Shown here: positions 10,366 through 20,267 of the stretch, in pieces
How positions within the stretch are numbered: position 1 is the stretch's first letter
Layout of the letters: every line of letters begins with the position of its first letter
DNA from: Phytopythium helicoides
Lineage: Eukaryota; Oomycota; Peronosporomycetes; Pythiales; Pythiaceae
Assembly: GCA_024867545.1 (NCBI GenBank)
Contig: JANFNE010000034.1
Span: 496,001 to 560,000, forward strand
Reading direction: 5' to 3'
DNA: 64,000 nucleotides
The notes under the pieces: model-generated
Seen by the model: only the letters and a program-made list of their open reading frames with translations
What the model was told of the DNA's origin: nothing
Databases searched by the model: none
Position numbers and translations under genes: made by a program

Positions 10366-11298
10366 GCGATGCCGAGGCGATCTGAGCGCGTTCTGGACGG
10401 CTCGCTCGCTGCCAGCACAGCCGCGTTTGTATCTCTATTCGATCTGCTCAATACTACTACGTTTGACCCATTACTCTAGCTTTGTGTTCATTGCGTGACA
10501 GTCCGTCGTCCTCCAGGGAGTGCGACGCCCAGGTTAAACGCGCGGCGGTCATCCACGCATCCTCAGTGCATCCTTCGACAAGTCAGCGACTAGCAGTGAC
10601 AGGCATCGTTGCCAGTTGAGCCACGTGCGATGCAAGGAGCCAAGAGCTTTACCAGGTTAGCGAGCACACCTTTGCACCGGATTCCGCGGACAGCAAGCAT
10701 CACAATCGCCTCGCGAATTATCAGACGACACACCGAAACCATTTGCAGACTCGGCATTTCCGACCATCGCTGCCAGCAAGCCAGCCATCTCTACGAATGC
10801 TTTTCTGGCCCATTGTGCCATCAATCGACGGCCTCAGCCACCGACCGCGCCGGGAGTGAGCACCGTGAGCAAGCTCCATGAGCGGCTCCATGGGATTGCA
10901 AAGAGACGCATGCCAACTTCAAACGCACCCAGACACGAGCGGGTCGGCGGGTCAGACCTTCGTCGCCACCTAAAGCGTAGCGAATTGGTCTAAAGCACCG
11001 CATCCCGGCGGCATTCGCATACCCAGCAACAGCCGCACGTCTCTGTCACGCCAGTGGTAAACCAACGGGTCGACCAGCTAAAACCCCGGGTTTGACCCAT
11101 TTTGCGACTTCGACCCGCCATGATGGCGGAGTGCTTGGCGCATGTCTAGCAGCAGGAAGGTGCTGCATGGAGCTCCAGTATGGCGGTGGCAGGGTCAACT
11201 CGCGGTTCACCAGCCCAATGGGGCCGCGTATCTCTCGCTCGAGCCACTAGCGAGCTTATCTTTGCGTCTGGCAGGTCGCTCGGTCGGCCCTCGCTTGG
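10366..11298. other. Spacer between the tandem B12D-like genes
   Basis: About 930 bp with no supported gene. Open frames at 10609-10881 and from 11142 have Arg/Ser/His-rich composition typical of chance frames. It should contain the terminator of copy 1 and the promoter of copy 2. Confidence 0.4.
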
Positions 11299-11315
11299 GC
11301 TCATTCCATCATTTG
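11299..11315 (+). promoter_or_regulatory. Oomycete initiator, second B12D-like gene
   Basis: GCTCATTCCATCATTTG matches the oomycete initiator consensus GCTCATTYYNCAWTTT almost perfectly (one extra base). It lies about 65 nt before the ATG at 11364, which argues against using the in-frame upstream ATG at 11142. Confidence 0.55.
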
Positions 11316-11363
11316 CCTCGCAGTGCCCAGCACCACCGGAAGCCCACGCCTCTGTCCTTCGCC

Positions 11364-11690
11364 ATGAGCGCCGTCAACAAGTCTGCTCGCTCCGGCCTCA
11401 GCGTCGCCAAGCTCTGGCTCACCGACAAGGGCACGTTCCCCGTGGTCTTCGTCGCCGGCTTCGCCGCGTGCATGGGCACGGCCGTGGCTGTCCGCTACGC
11501 GACGGCCAACCCGGACGCGTACTTCAACAAGAACGAGCGCTTCACGCAGCTCCACCACAAGGACGAGCGCGGCGAGGCCTGGCGCCAGTTCCGCTTCCGC
11601 ATGGCCAACCTCAAGCGCAACCCGATCAACCAGTCGCGCCAGTTCGACGACCTGTTCGCCAAGGACAAGAACCACGGCGTGAGCCGATAA
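11364..11690 (+). CDS. B12D/MLRQ-like small mitochondrial membrane protein, copy 2
   Basis: This 108-aa protein has the same layout as copy 1: short basic N-terminus (MSAVNKSARSGLSVAKLWL), TM segment (FPVVFVAGFAACMGTAVAV), NPDAYFNKNER, then the shared WRQFRFRMANLKRNPINQSR block. Copy 2 uses almost only GC-ending codons, whereas copy 1 is less biased, suggesting copy 2 is the more highly expressed gene. The start is set by homology to copy 1 and by the initiator at 11299. A role in complex I/IV or another inner-membrane assembly is inferred from the family. Confidence 0.68.
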   Translation: MSAVNKSARSGLSVAKLWLTDKGTFPVVFVAGFAACMGTAVAVRYATANPDAYFNKNERFTQLHHKDERGEAWRQFRFRMANLKRNPINQSRQFDDLFAKDKNHGVSR

Positions 11691-12067
11691 ACGCGCAGCC
11701 TTCGCCTGTGGTGACGGCGAGGCGCCTGTTGCGCCGCTCGTCACCGACCGCTGTCGTCTCTTTATCTATCCACGTTGACCCGCTGGCCGTACACGGGCAC
11801 TCACGAAGCAAGTGATCTGTACGCTCTTTCTCGAGAAGGCGAGTCGTCTAGGCTCGCTAATCGCCAAATACACCTTCGTGCTCTTGTACCTCACTCGTGT
11901 TGCTTGTGTGTGGTGTTGCTTTGCCAGCTTCCTCCGAGGATGTGCGCAACGCACATACCTCGACATGAAGGAGTAGATTCAAAGTTCGGTGAGGGCGGTA
12001 TGTGGCCACCTCGATAAAAGTTCACCCGCGTTGAGCTCGTCGTGGGGCTGTCACGGCAGTGCGCCGT
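11691..12067. other. Intergenic region
   Basis: About 380 bp with no supported feature. Confidence 0.4.
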
Positions 12068-12358
12068 CTAGAAGCAGCGCGTCGGGTGTGGTTCCAGTGA
12101 TGTTTGGCACAACAATGGTCGGCGTGCCGGCGAAGTGTTGGTGAGCAGCGGGCCAAGCGTGGCGTTTGCTGGCAGTGCTGTGCACGTTGTCGGCTGCTCT
12201 AGCACCTCGATATCCGGCAGCTCTACATTGGTGAGAGGTGACTTTGCGATCAGGTTGACCGGCTGTATGAGACCTATCAAGCCTCGTTAGCACAATGACA
12301 CACACACACGGGTGGTGACTAGTAGATGCGCTACCAGCAGCAACAGTCGAGTGTACAT
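12068..12358 (-). CDS. Candidate small secreted protein, possibly frameshifted
   Basis: Read leftward: exon 1 at 12308-12358 encodes a signal-like leader (MYTRLLLLVAHLLVTTR). A 45-nt candidate intron (12263-12307, GTGTGT...CTAAC...CAG) is followed by exon 2, whose frame (VELPDIEVLEQPTTCTALPA) stays open to a stop at 12068, giving about 81 aa. Near 12135 a second frame takes over with natural-looking sequence (GTPTIVVPNITGTTPDALLL) ending at 12051. This suggests either a one-base indel in an older gene or chance. The intron is short for this genome. No family recognised. I treat it as a candidate secreted protein or a recently broken gene. Confidence 0.35.
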
Positions 12359-12474
12359 GTCCTGACAAGCGTCATGACAACCAGGCTGCCACCAGTACAG
12401 GTTGTGCTAGTCGTGATGAAGGAAGTTCGTGTGTCCTAAAGACACTTTATCGGATGTGGACCACTCCGTCTCGG

Positions 12475-13332
12475 ATGAACATGCTGCGCCGGCTGCCACG
12501 CCACGCTGCCGCCGCCGCCGCGCGGTGGGCTCGCTCGCCGCTGCGCTGCGTCCACTCGGCTGCTGTGGACGACGAGGACAAGTACCTTGAGCTACGGCAG
12601 CTGCGCGACATCAAGAGGTGCGGCGCGCTCTCTCTCGCTGCGTGCGAGGCGGTGAATGTGCTGACGACCGTTTTGCAGCGAGGAATTCTACGACGCGCAG
12701 GGGGAAAAGCGGCGGTACTTCTACTACATCGACCTGCAGGTGTGGCCAGCAAGGATGTGCGCTCGGTGGGAGTACGGAGCGCTCGCTCACCACGCTGATA
12801 CCTGTAGGGGCGCTTGTTCCTCGAGAACACGCGGCCGAAGAACATCGCGACGTCGCTCAAGAGCACCAAGTTCCTCAAGTTCTTCTTCTCGCAAGTGCAG
12901 CCCAATGTGGACGCCAAGGGAGACCCGGAGCTCGAGCCGCTGCTCGAGTACCCGTTCAAGTCTCCTTGCGGGAAGGAGATGAACTTCATCAAGTGCGCGG
13001 ACAGACCATTCGTGCTTGACAGTCTGGCACAAGACCCGGAGAGTGGCAAGTGGACGTTCACCTTTGGCGGCGGAGCGCTGACGATGCCATTTCAACCTGA
13101 CACGCTGCGTGTTTCGTTGTCGACTGGGCGATTATATCACGCCATACGCACTCGCCACGTCTTGCCGGGAACGGAAGAGGGCACGGCTCTGATTCGCTCG
13201 CAGTTGGCAGTCGAGATCGCCAAGCACATGGAGCTCCATGAAGATTTCGGCAGCAACGGGTCATCCGACGGAGCTATCATTGGTGATTTCGAGTGGGAGA
13301 ACGCTCGATATCCCATTCGGGCTATGGATTAA
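12475..13332 (+). CDS. UPF0598 (C8orf82-like) protein
   Basis: Three exons: 12475-12617, 12679-12739 and 12808-13332, giving 242 aa; the introns (61 and 68 nt) are GT-AG and frame-consistent. An in-frame ATG at 12454 is an alternative start. The N-terminus is Arg/Ala-rich (MLRRLPRHAAAAAARWARS), a likely mitochondrial targeting signal. The core shows the family blocks: RRYFYYIDLQGRLFLENTRP, LKFFFSQ, CGKEMNFIKCADRP, GGALTMPFQPDTL, GRLYHAI and TALIRSQLAVEIAKHMEL. The function of UPF0598 is unknown; the animal member is reported as mitochondrial. The second exon is only 61 nt but carries part of the most conserved motif, which supports the splice model. Confidence 0.82.
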
Positions 13333-13824
13333 ATCGAAACTCTCCTATCCTCTTTTCCGCGGCCAGGTGGCTCGGCGAATCTTGCATTGTTTAGACCCAG
13401 TCGAAGTAACTTGCTTCAAGCAAGGTCAATCACCCGAGTCATCAGCAGTGCCGCTGATTCAGTAGGTGTCCCCCACCGGAGCGCGGATCCACGTAGGAAG
13501 GCCATTGCGAGCAGGTGAGAGGTGTTTCGCCACGGCGCTAGCTGGGCAGGACGCGTGGATATCAAGAACAACTCCTATATCGTGGTCGTGAGGGAACACC
13601 ACCACACGTGGCAACCAGTCTACGCCGTGGGCTCAGTGTAGGCTATGCTGGGAGTCCCTTATAGCTGTAGTGGAGAGGGCAGAGAGTAGGAACCTCGGTG
13701 AAGTAAGAGTTATGAATCGACTTCATCACAAGCTCATGAGCTTTCCGTATTTCAAGCACGCGTTTTCTCGTTTTAGGCCGTGAATGATCGTAGCGACTTT
13801 TCACTTTGATGGCTGTGAATCATC
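13333..13824. other. Intergenic region
   Basis: About 490 bp with no supported gene or repeat; it holds the 3' end of the UPF0598 gene and the promoter of the next gene. Confidence 0.4.
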
Positions 13825-15334
13825 ATGGAATCCCCTCGACCCCAGACTGCTGATGATCGCGATGGCGCAAGCAGTCGGCTCCTGAGCGGAGAGGCCCTCA
13901 CTTCCGACCAGATCGACTCGCTCCTCGATAGCTGTCACAGCATTTTCACAGACCCATTGGTTCGACCCAGCAAGCATGTGCAGTACATTGCCGCGAACGA
14001 AACGGGCGGTGACTTTTACTCACTGCGTGCGGGAGCCCGGACTTTCAATGGAACATTTCAACAGCGCAGTCTTGCCTTCCACCTTCCTCAGCATAAACGA
14101 TTAAGCACTGATGGTCAACTGCATCACACGAAAGAAGGCCACTCGGTATGGCACGCATTGGCTATGGACGCGCCGAGAATCTTCGTGATGGTGTTTCTAG
14201 GCGTTATCGCTGGCTTCTGCTGGATGATATCTCTTCAGCTGTTGGGGAAGACTTCCATCACGGCTGCGTCAAGCGCAGACAACGTGTTGCTGTGCTCGTA
14301 TGCAGCCGGGACGAATCGCTCGCGGCAGCTTTTCTTCATCGCCTTCAAATATCCTTTTACTCACGCAATGCTTATCGTTATCTCGATGTGTCTAAAAGTT
14401 GAAACGGGATTCTTACATCATCTAGTTGATATTGCAAAGCACTCTAGTGTTTATAGGACTCGCAAAGCACTTGTGCACGCCGCGGAGCAACGACAACGAA
14501 TTCACTGCAACGAACTTAGGCGAGCGGATCACCGCAAATGTTGCAGCATCTCGAAGACTGGTGACGACCGCACTTTTTTCCATGGCGTGGTGCTGCTACT
14601 GATCGCAATTCATGTACCGATAGTTACAAGCCGCACTCGTGTGCATTCTTGTCGCAGTGTTCGTGCACACCATTTCGTCGCCTTCATCGTTTCAGCTGTC
14701 CGAGGCATTATTCGACAGTGCTAATAGGTGAAGTCCTGCTGATGGTGCTGCGCTACACATATTGTTCTTGACGAAAACTCTCTATTTATTAACCAACTAA
14801 CAGTTGCAGCAGCACTGTCCTCGCACTCAGCTCGACGAAGAAGAACATATCGATTGTTCGTGCTTGTTTCACGTTAGACGCACTGTTGGTGTCGGCCGCC
14901 TGGATCCTAATCATATTGGTATTGGCGCAAGACCTATCCATCAAATCTATGACTGCTGACTATGTCCATCTTTTAGCATTCGAGTCTGGAAACCACTCGA
15001 TCTCGCGACACGAGCGCCGAGCTCAGCAGCATCCAAGTCAAGCTTGCTGCCCAGCACGAGAGGTGAGTGAACTTGCTATCAGCAGGATATCTCAACTGGT
15101 CCCTCATACCATTTCCATTGACTTGCTGCTAGACTCGATCATATCCAGGGCAAGCATCTCAACGACTTATCACCCGAAGCATTGAAGAATCTGATCCAGC
15201 TGCACCATGTACGACTAGTACGCCGATCCTCCTAATCGAGCAGCGCTGACTTCTCTCACCCCCACCAGCGAGCGCTCGAGGTGACTCAAAGTGCACTAGC
15301 TGCATCGCTGCGGTCTCTCCAGCCTCATCCATAG
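13825..15334 (+). CDS. Four-TM membrane protein, seven exons, family uncertain (TMEM192-like layout)
   Basis: Proposed exons: 13825-14376, 14426-14560, 14624-14727, 14810-14918, 14977-15062, 15133-15208 and 15269-15334 (375 aa). All junctions are GT-AG and keep frame, and several introns have CTAAC or CTGAC/CTGAT branch sites; the first donor (GTTATC) is the weakest call. Hydrophobic segments: IFVMVFLGVIAGFCWMISL, a stretch across the exon 1/2 junction (ending QSTLVFIGLAKHL), LQAALVCILVAVFVHTIS, and LLVSAAWILIIL. A cytosolic helical tail follows (SSIQVKLAAQHERLDHIQGK, LSPEALKNLIQLHH, ALEVTQSALAASL). Four TMs plus a C-terminal coiled segment recalls lysosomal TMEM192, but I do not see a decisive motif. 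A degenerate copy of its last exons lies at 19996-20180. If the introns were ignored, the first exon would run into a Cys/Arg-rich nonsense tail. Confidence 0.6.
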
Positions 15335-15427
15335 CAGCCGTAGTGGATGTTTCTCGAGATGCCGACATCATCGCACACGTTAAACATCTCCAGGTTTTCC
15401 CTGTCAACTCCTAGATTTGCTGAGAAT

Positions 15428-17387
15428 CTGCGATCAAATCGCCATATCATGGACTGCAAATAAGAACCTCGATGGGAGAGCAACGGAGAAGCCCCTCCGA
15501 CCCATGCATTTCGGTGATGACAGCAACTCGATCAATGAATTACTGCATTGAATGAACGTAATGGTCCGTGCAATGTTTAAGAGTGAACGGCTCTCCGAAT
15601 CACGACACTTTGTAGACACATCCACGACGCAAGCCTACCTGATCTGCATCGCGTTAGCCTGATGCTTGAGCTCGCACCAATCGATCTACTACACAGCCTC
15701 GGATATGAACGAGTCTCACTCAAGCACTCTCGTCAACAGCACCCATGCCACTGCCGAAACCCATGCCGCTGCCAAAGCCCATGCCGCTGCCGAAGCCCAT
15801 GCCACTGCCGAAACCCGCGCCACCTCCACCGATCCCGCCGAACTCACTCTCATAGGCGCTCCCGTCCTCCAGACTGACGCCGCCGTTGGCCGTGAGCTCG
15901 GCCGCAGCCGTCACCGTGGTGCTGAACGACATGTTGACGCCGACCGAGATCCACGCGAAGAGGCCGTCCTCGACCGAGTCGCCCAGCAGCGCGTACTCAA
16001 CGAACGGGTCGTAGCCTTCCGCGGAGGCCTCCGACAGGATCGCGTCCTCCGTGTTGAGCAGGATGGTGTTCGTGTTGATCGCGTACGTCTCCGTCGCGTA
16101 GACCTCCGTGAGCAGGTCCTGGTCGAAGAAGAACTGACCAATGTGCGAGATGTCGCCACCCCAGTACGTTCCATTGTCGAACACGGTGCCGTCGGAGCTG
16201 CCAAGGATGTGCATGTGCGTGGCGCGGTCTGAGTAGTGACCGGGGAACTTGGTGAGGAACTGCACGACGCCATCCGAGTCGGTTGGGTAGATGCCGCGGA
16301 AGGCCGTGTTGTTAATGTTGGTGAGGTCGTCACCATTGCCGTTGTCGCTGTCGACGACGCCCGAGTAGATACCCGAGACATTGACGTGCCACAGGTGCAT
16401 GTAGATGTTGTTGACCGGTTCGCATGTGTTGACGTCCACGACCTGCATGTCGAAGTACATGTCGAAGCCTGGCTGGTCCTCGCGGATGTCCTGGCGGATG
16501 TACTCGCCCTCGACGTAGAACGGTCCCTCGGTGAGCTCGGGCTCGAGCACGCAGCTAACCTCGTCGCCGAAGAGCGTGCTGCTCGCGGTGCTCGCACTCA
16601 CATCAAGGCTCGACTGGTGGTTGACGCTCGTATAGTCGGCAGCAGCGGCGAGGCGGCGCTCGCGGCGTGCGCGATGAAGTGTCTGTTGGCGACGCAGCGC
16701 GGCGCGCTCCTGGAGCTTGCGCCAGCCCTCAGTCTGCTGGCACTCGCCGATGGCGTGCTTGGCGTTGGCGGCAAGCAGCCGGCGGGCCTGGACCTCCGCG
16801 GGCGAGCGCTCGCGCTCCTGGTGCGCGGCGGACAAGTCGCCGATCGCCAGCGTGGCGAGGGTTGCGGCAACGAGGGTCTTGACGGCGTTGACCATGTTGA
16901 CTCGGCTTTGCGGAGCACAGGCGGGTGGGCTGTGGCGAGATTGGTTGGCTGGTTGGTTGGCGACTCGAGTGCGCGGTCGGCGGAGAATTGGAGACTGAAC
17001 GATGCCGGCGTGGCATGCGGGAGTGGAGCTGCGACTGGGCTGTCCGGGGAGGCTACTGGACGACGGTGCGAGCTGGGGGTACGAGCGGCCGGAGGACAGA
17101 GGTGCGAGCTACAGACAACACAGCGTGTGCCGGGCTAAAATGGCGTTGATAGCTGCGGAGCAATGCCTCCGTGTCGCACGCACGATGGCCGCACTGGTTG
17201 AATTCTTCGCGGCCGGCGGATTCCGGGGGTTGTAGCGTCTAGTAGTTGTGGTGTACTACCTACAGAAGCAGTGTGGGGATTGCTCGCAAGAGTTGAAGAC
17301 AGATCTGCGGGCAACGAGATTGCGCACAGGCGAGTACCGTGCTGTGCAGCGGTCATGCGTCAACGCGGGAGTGAGCCGCCCATATGG
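15428..17387. repeat. Left arm of 1,960-bp inverted repeat
   Basis: The arm is the reverse complement of 17881-19840, equal in length with no indels noticed. It contains a complete intradiol dioxygenase gene and its upstream region. In the outer 300 bp I counted about nine substitutions between the arms; the inner part is almost identical. Homology stops abruptly at CTGCGATCAAATCG on the outer side and at GCCCATATGG on the inner side. Confidence 0.92.
15720..16895 (-). CDS. Secreted intradiol ring-cleavage dioxygenase, left copy
   Basis: This intronless protein has 391 aa. The N-terminus is a signal peptide (MVNAVKTLVAATLATLAIGD). A basic region up to about residue 95 follows, then the intradiol core: LTEGPFYVEGEYIRQDI, MHLWHVNVSGIYSGV, GIYPTDSDGVVQFLTKFPGH and DRATHMHI. 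The non-haem Fe(III) ligands expected in the family are Tyr177, Tyr221, His227 and His229. The enzyme class opens catechol rings between the hydroxyls; secreted members are thought to act on plant- or lignin-derived aromatics. The tail is a GFGSGM tetrad repeat of low complexity. The protein is identical to that of the right copy, with which it is divergently arranged across the repeat centre. Large frames antisense to it are shadows of its codon bias. Confidence 0.9.
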   Translation of the reverse strand: MVNAVKTLVAATLATLAIGDLSAAHQERERSPAEVQARRLLAANAKHAIGECQQTEGWRKLQERAALRRQQTLHRARRERRLAAAADYTSVNHQSSLDVSASTASSTLFGDEVSCVLEPELTEGPFYVEGEYIRQDIREDQPGFDMYFDMQVVDVNTCEPVNNIYMHLWHVNVSGIYSGVVDSDNGNGDDLTNINNTAFRGIYPTDSDGVVQFLTKFPGHYSDRATHMHILGSSDGTVFDNGTYWGGDISHIGQFFFDQDLLTEVYATETYAINTNTILLNTEDAILSEASAEGYDPFVEYALLGDSVEDGLFAWISVGVNMSFSTTVTAAAELTANGGVSLEDGSAYESEFGGIGGGGAGFGSGMGFGSGMGFGSGMGFGSGMGAVDESA

Positions 17388-17880
17388 AGATCGTTCGAGA
17401 TACCGAAATGGTGGTGTGGTTGCCTCCGAAGGAGAATTGTACGTAGCTTTTTGTGGGCACTGCTGATCATCTCATCACCGCAGGATCTTCAGCCAGATCA
17501 CGTTGCAAATCTGTGAGCGTTTGACAACCAAGAGCCGGTGCAACATGTTAATCTCCGCTGTCTAGACAAATCTGAAGGTACTCGTCCAGCTCGTCATCAA
17601 TTTCGACTGCAGGTGTTATCACATGGACTACAACACACCAAAACTTAATCTGGACGACACGTAGATGACGCACTAAAGGAGAAGCAAGTAGGAGGCCTCG
17701 GTAAGTGTCAATTCATCTGAAACTATCGCGCAGGTGCTGAGACTAACGGGAGTAGCGAGTCAATCGGCAGTCCGCACGGAAAGCTAGGAGCAAATGACCC
17801 GAGTCTGAATAGGGTCGACTGGTCCAGACAATCCATTTTTGTGTGTATCTCAATCGATCTTGGATCCAAGGTGCTCTCAA
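17388..17880. other. Unique 493-bp spacer at the centre of the inverted repeat
   Basis: This is single-copy sequence between the two arms, more AT-rich than the arms. No open frame, terminal repeat or target-site duplication was evident. With the roughly 490-bp upstream region inside each arm, it forms a 1.5-kb control region shared by two divergent dioxygenase genes. Confidence 0.6.
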
Positions 17881-19840
17881 CCATATGGGCGGCTCACTCC
17901 CGCGTTGACGCATGACCGCTGCACAGCACGGTACTCGCCTGTGCGCAATCTCGTTGCCCGCAGATCTGTCTTCAACTCTTGCGAGCAATCCCCACACTGC
18001 TTCTGTAGGTAGTACACCACAACTACTAGACGCTACAACCCCCGGAATCCGCCGGCCGCGAAGAATTCAACCAGTGCGGCCATCGTGCGTGCGACACGGA
18101 GGCATTGCTCCGCAGCTATCAACGCCATTTTAGCCCGGCACACGCTGTGTTGTCTGTAGCTCGCACCTCTGTCCTCCGGCCGCTCGTACCCCCAGCTCGC
18201 ACCGTCGTCCAGTAGCCTCCCCGGACAGCCCAGTCGCAGCTCCACTCCCGCATGCCACGCCGGCATCGTTCAGTCTCCAATTCTCCGCCGACCGCGCACT
18301 CGAGTCGCCAACCAACCAGCCAACCAATCTCGCCACAGCCCACCCGCCTGTGCTCCGCAAAGCCGAGTCAACATGGTCAACGCCGTCAAGACCCTCGTTG
18401 CCGCAACCCTCGCCACGCTGGCGATCGGCGACTTGTCCGCCGCGCACCAGGAGCGCGAGCGCTCGCCCGCGGAGGTCCAGGCCCGCCGGCTGCTTGCCGC
18501 CAACGCCAAGCACGCCATCGGCGAGTGCCAGCAGACTGAGGGCTGGCGCAAGCTCCAGGAGCGCGCCGCGCTGCGTCGCCAACAGACACTTCATCGCGCA
18601 CGCCGCGAGCGCCGCCTCGCCGCTGCTGCCGACTATACGAGCGTCAACCACCAGTCGAGCCTTGATGTGAGTGCGAGCACCGCGAGCAGCACGCTCTTCG
18701 GCGACGAGGTTAGCTGCGTGCTCGAGCCCGAGCTCACCGAGGGACCGTTCTACGTCGAGGGCGAGTACATCCGCCAGGACATCCGCGAGGACCAGCCAGG
18801 CTTCGACATGTACTTCGACATGCAGGTCGTGGACGTCAACACATGCGAACCGGTCAACAACATCTACATGCACCTGTGGCACGTCAATGTCTCGGGTATC
18901 TACTCGGGCGTCGTCGACAGCGACAACGGTAATGGTGACGACCTCACCAACATTAACAACACGGCCTTCCGCGGCATCTACCCAACCGACTCGGATGGCG
19001 TCGTGCAGTTCCTCACCAAGTTCCCCGGTCACTACTCAGACCGCGCCACGCACATGCACATCCTTGGCAGCTCCGACGGCACCGTGTTCGACAATGGAAC
19101 GTACTGGGGTGGCGACATCTCGCACATTGGTCAGTTCTTCTTCGACCAGGACCTGCTCACGGAGGTCTACGCGACGGAGACGTACGCGATCAACACGAAC
19201 ACCATCCTGCTCAACACGGAGGACGCGATCCTGTCGGAGGCCTCCGCGGAAGGCTACGACCCGTTCGTTGAGTACGCGCTGCTGGGCGACTCGGTCGAGG
19301 ACGGCCTCTTCGCGTGGATCTCGGTCGGCGTCAACATGTCGTTCAGCACCACGGTGACGGCTGCGGCCGAGCTCACGGCCAACGGCGGCGTCAGTCTGGA
19401 GGACGGGAGCGCCTATGAGAGTGAGTTCGGCGGGATCGGTGGAGGTGGCGCGGGTTTCGGCAGTGGCATGGGCTTTGGCAGCGGCATGGGCTTTGGCAGC
19501 GGCATGGGTTTCGGTAGTGGCATGGGTGCTGTTGACGAGAGTGCTTGAGTGAGACTCGTTCATATCCGAGGCTGTGTAGCAGATCGGTCGGTGCGAGCTC
19601 AAGCATCAGGCTAACGCGATGCAGATCAGGTAGGCTTGCGTCGTGGATGTGTCTACAAAGTGTCGTGATTCGGAGAGCCGTTCACTCTTAGGCATTGCAC
19701 GGACCTTTACGTTCATTCGATGTAGTAATTCATTGATCGAGTTGCTGTCATCACCGTAATGCATGGGTCGGAGGGGCTTCTCCGTTGCTCTCCCATCGAG
19801 GTTCTTATTTGCAGTCCATGATATGGCGATTTGATCGCAG
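17881..19840. repeat. Right arm of 1,960-bp inverted repeat
   Basis: Reverse complement of 15428-17387. It begins at CCATATGGGC and ends at GATTTGATCGCAG. It carries the right dioxygenase gene. Confidence 0.92.
18373..19548 (+). CDS. Secreted intradiol ring-cleavage dioxygenase, right copy
   Basis: This protein is identical in amino-acid sequence to the left copy (391 aa), with the same signal peptide, iron ligands (Tyr177, Tyr221, His227, His229) and GFGSGM tail. The few nucleotide differences I noticed inside the gene are synonymous. One lies near 18928 opposite 16340; others are in the C-terminal repeat. The ATG at 18373 follows a run of CCAACC motifs and an initiator-like TCGTTCAGTCTCCAATTCT around 18268. 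The same elements occur in mirror image in front of the left copy, so both genes should share regulation. Two intact copies imply a dosage effect or recent duplication with ongoing conversion. Confidence 0.9.
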   Translation: MVNAVKTLVAATLATLAIGDLSAAHQERERSPAEVQARRLLAANAKHAIGECQQTEGWRKLQERAALRRQQTLHRARRERRLAAAADYTSVNHQSSLDVSASTASSTLFGDEVSCVLEPELTEGPFYVEGEYIRQDIREDQPGFDMYFDMQVVDVNTCEPVNNIYMHLWHVNVSGIYSGVVDSDNGNGDDLTNINNTAFRGIYPTDSDGVVQFLTKFPGHYSDRATHMHILGSSDGTVFDNGTYWGGDISHIGQFFFDQDLLTEVYATETYAINTNTILLNTEDAILSEASAEGYDPFVEYALLGDSVEDGLFAWISVGVNMSFSTTVTAAAELTANGGVSLEDGSAYESEFGGIGGGGAGFGSGMGFGSGMGFGSGMGFGSGMGAVDESA

Positions 19841-19995
19841 TTGTATGTAGTGGTGGCAGCAGCATCGGATGACTGTGCGACTACAGTGGAGTCTTTGAAA
19901 ACTCTCAGAGTCAGCAAAGTGCGGCGCAAGAGCAAAGGATCTGCGTTTTGCTTCGATCGCGAGGCTTTTCATATCGTCGTCATCTGCTTCCTGGG

Positions 19996-20180
19996 AGGCT
20001 CGATCGCATTCAGAGCAAGCGCCTCGACGACGTGTCACCCGAGGCGTTGAAGACCCTGCTCCGGCTGCACCAGGGTCCGAACAGCAGCTACAATGATCCA
20101 CATAACACCGAGCAGGTCTAGCTCCTTGTGCCCAGGGCGGTCTCGCCATCCGCATCAGCCGCACTGACGCTGCCCAATTT
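19996..20180 (+). pseudogene. Decayed copy of the 3' end of the four-TM gene
   Basis: Bases 19996-20073 encode LDRIQSKRLDDVSPEAL then KTLLRLHQ, clearly homologous to exon 6 of the four-TM gene (15133-15208: LDHIQGKHLNDLSPEAL). The donor GT of that exon is absent. Further on, GGTCTCGCCATCCGCATC (near 20138) and TTGCCGACATCAT (near 20179) resemble the last exon and 3' flank of the intact gene at 15310-15370. No start or upstream exons are visible, so it is a truncated relic in the same orientation as the intact gene. Confidence 0.55.
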
Positions 20181-20220
20181 GCCGACATCATTGGCTGCGC
20201 GCTCACACGTCGCACACGCT

Positions 20221-20240
20221 TTCCCATCCCCACATTTTGC
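20221..20240 (+). promoter_or_regulatory. Initiator-like site for the rhodanese gene
   Basis: CCCATCCCCACATTTTG resembles CATTYYNCAWTTT and lies about 40 nt before the ATG at 20268. Confidence 0.4.
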
Positions 20241-20267
20241 CACTCCGTTCCCACCTTCCAGATCGCG

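Noticed and set aside
14377..14724. Reading the first exon of the four-TM gene straight through to a stop at 14724
   Set aside because: The continuation is Cys/Arg/His-rich, whereas adjacent frames joined by GT-AG introns give clean TM segments and a helical tail.
16236..17138. 300-codon open frame antisense to the left dioxygenase (and its mirror at 18130-19032)
   Set aside because: It is the codon-bias shadow of the dioxygenase gene. Its composition is Val/Asp/Arg-rich with no recognisable motif, and it appears identically in both repeat arms only because the genes do.
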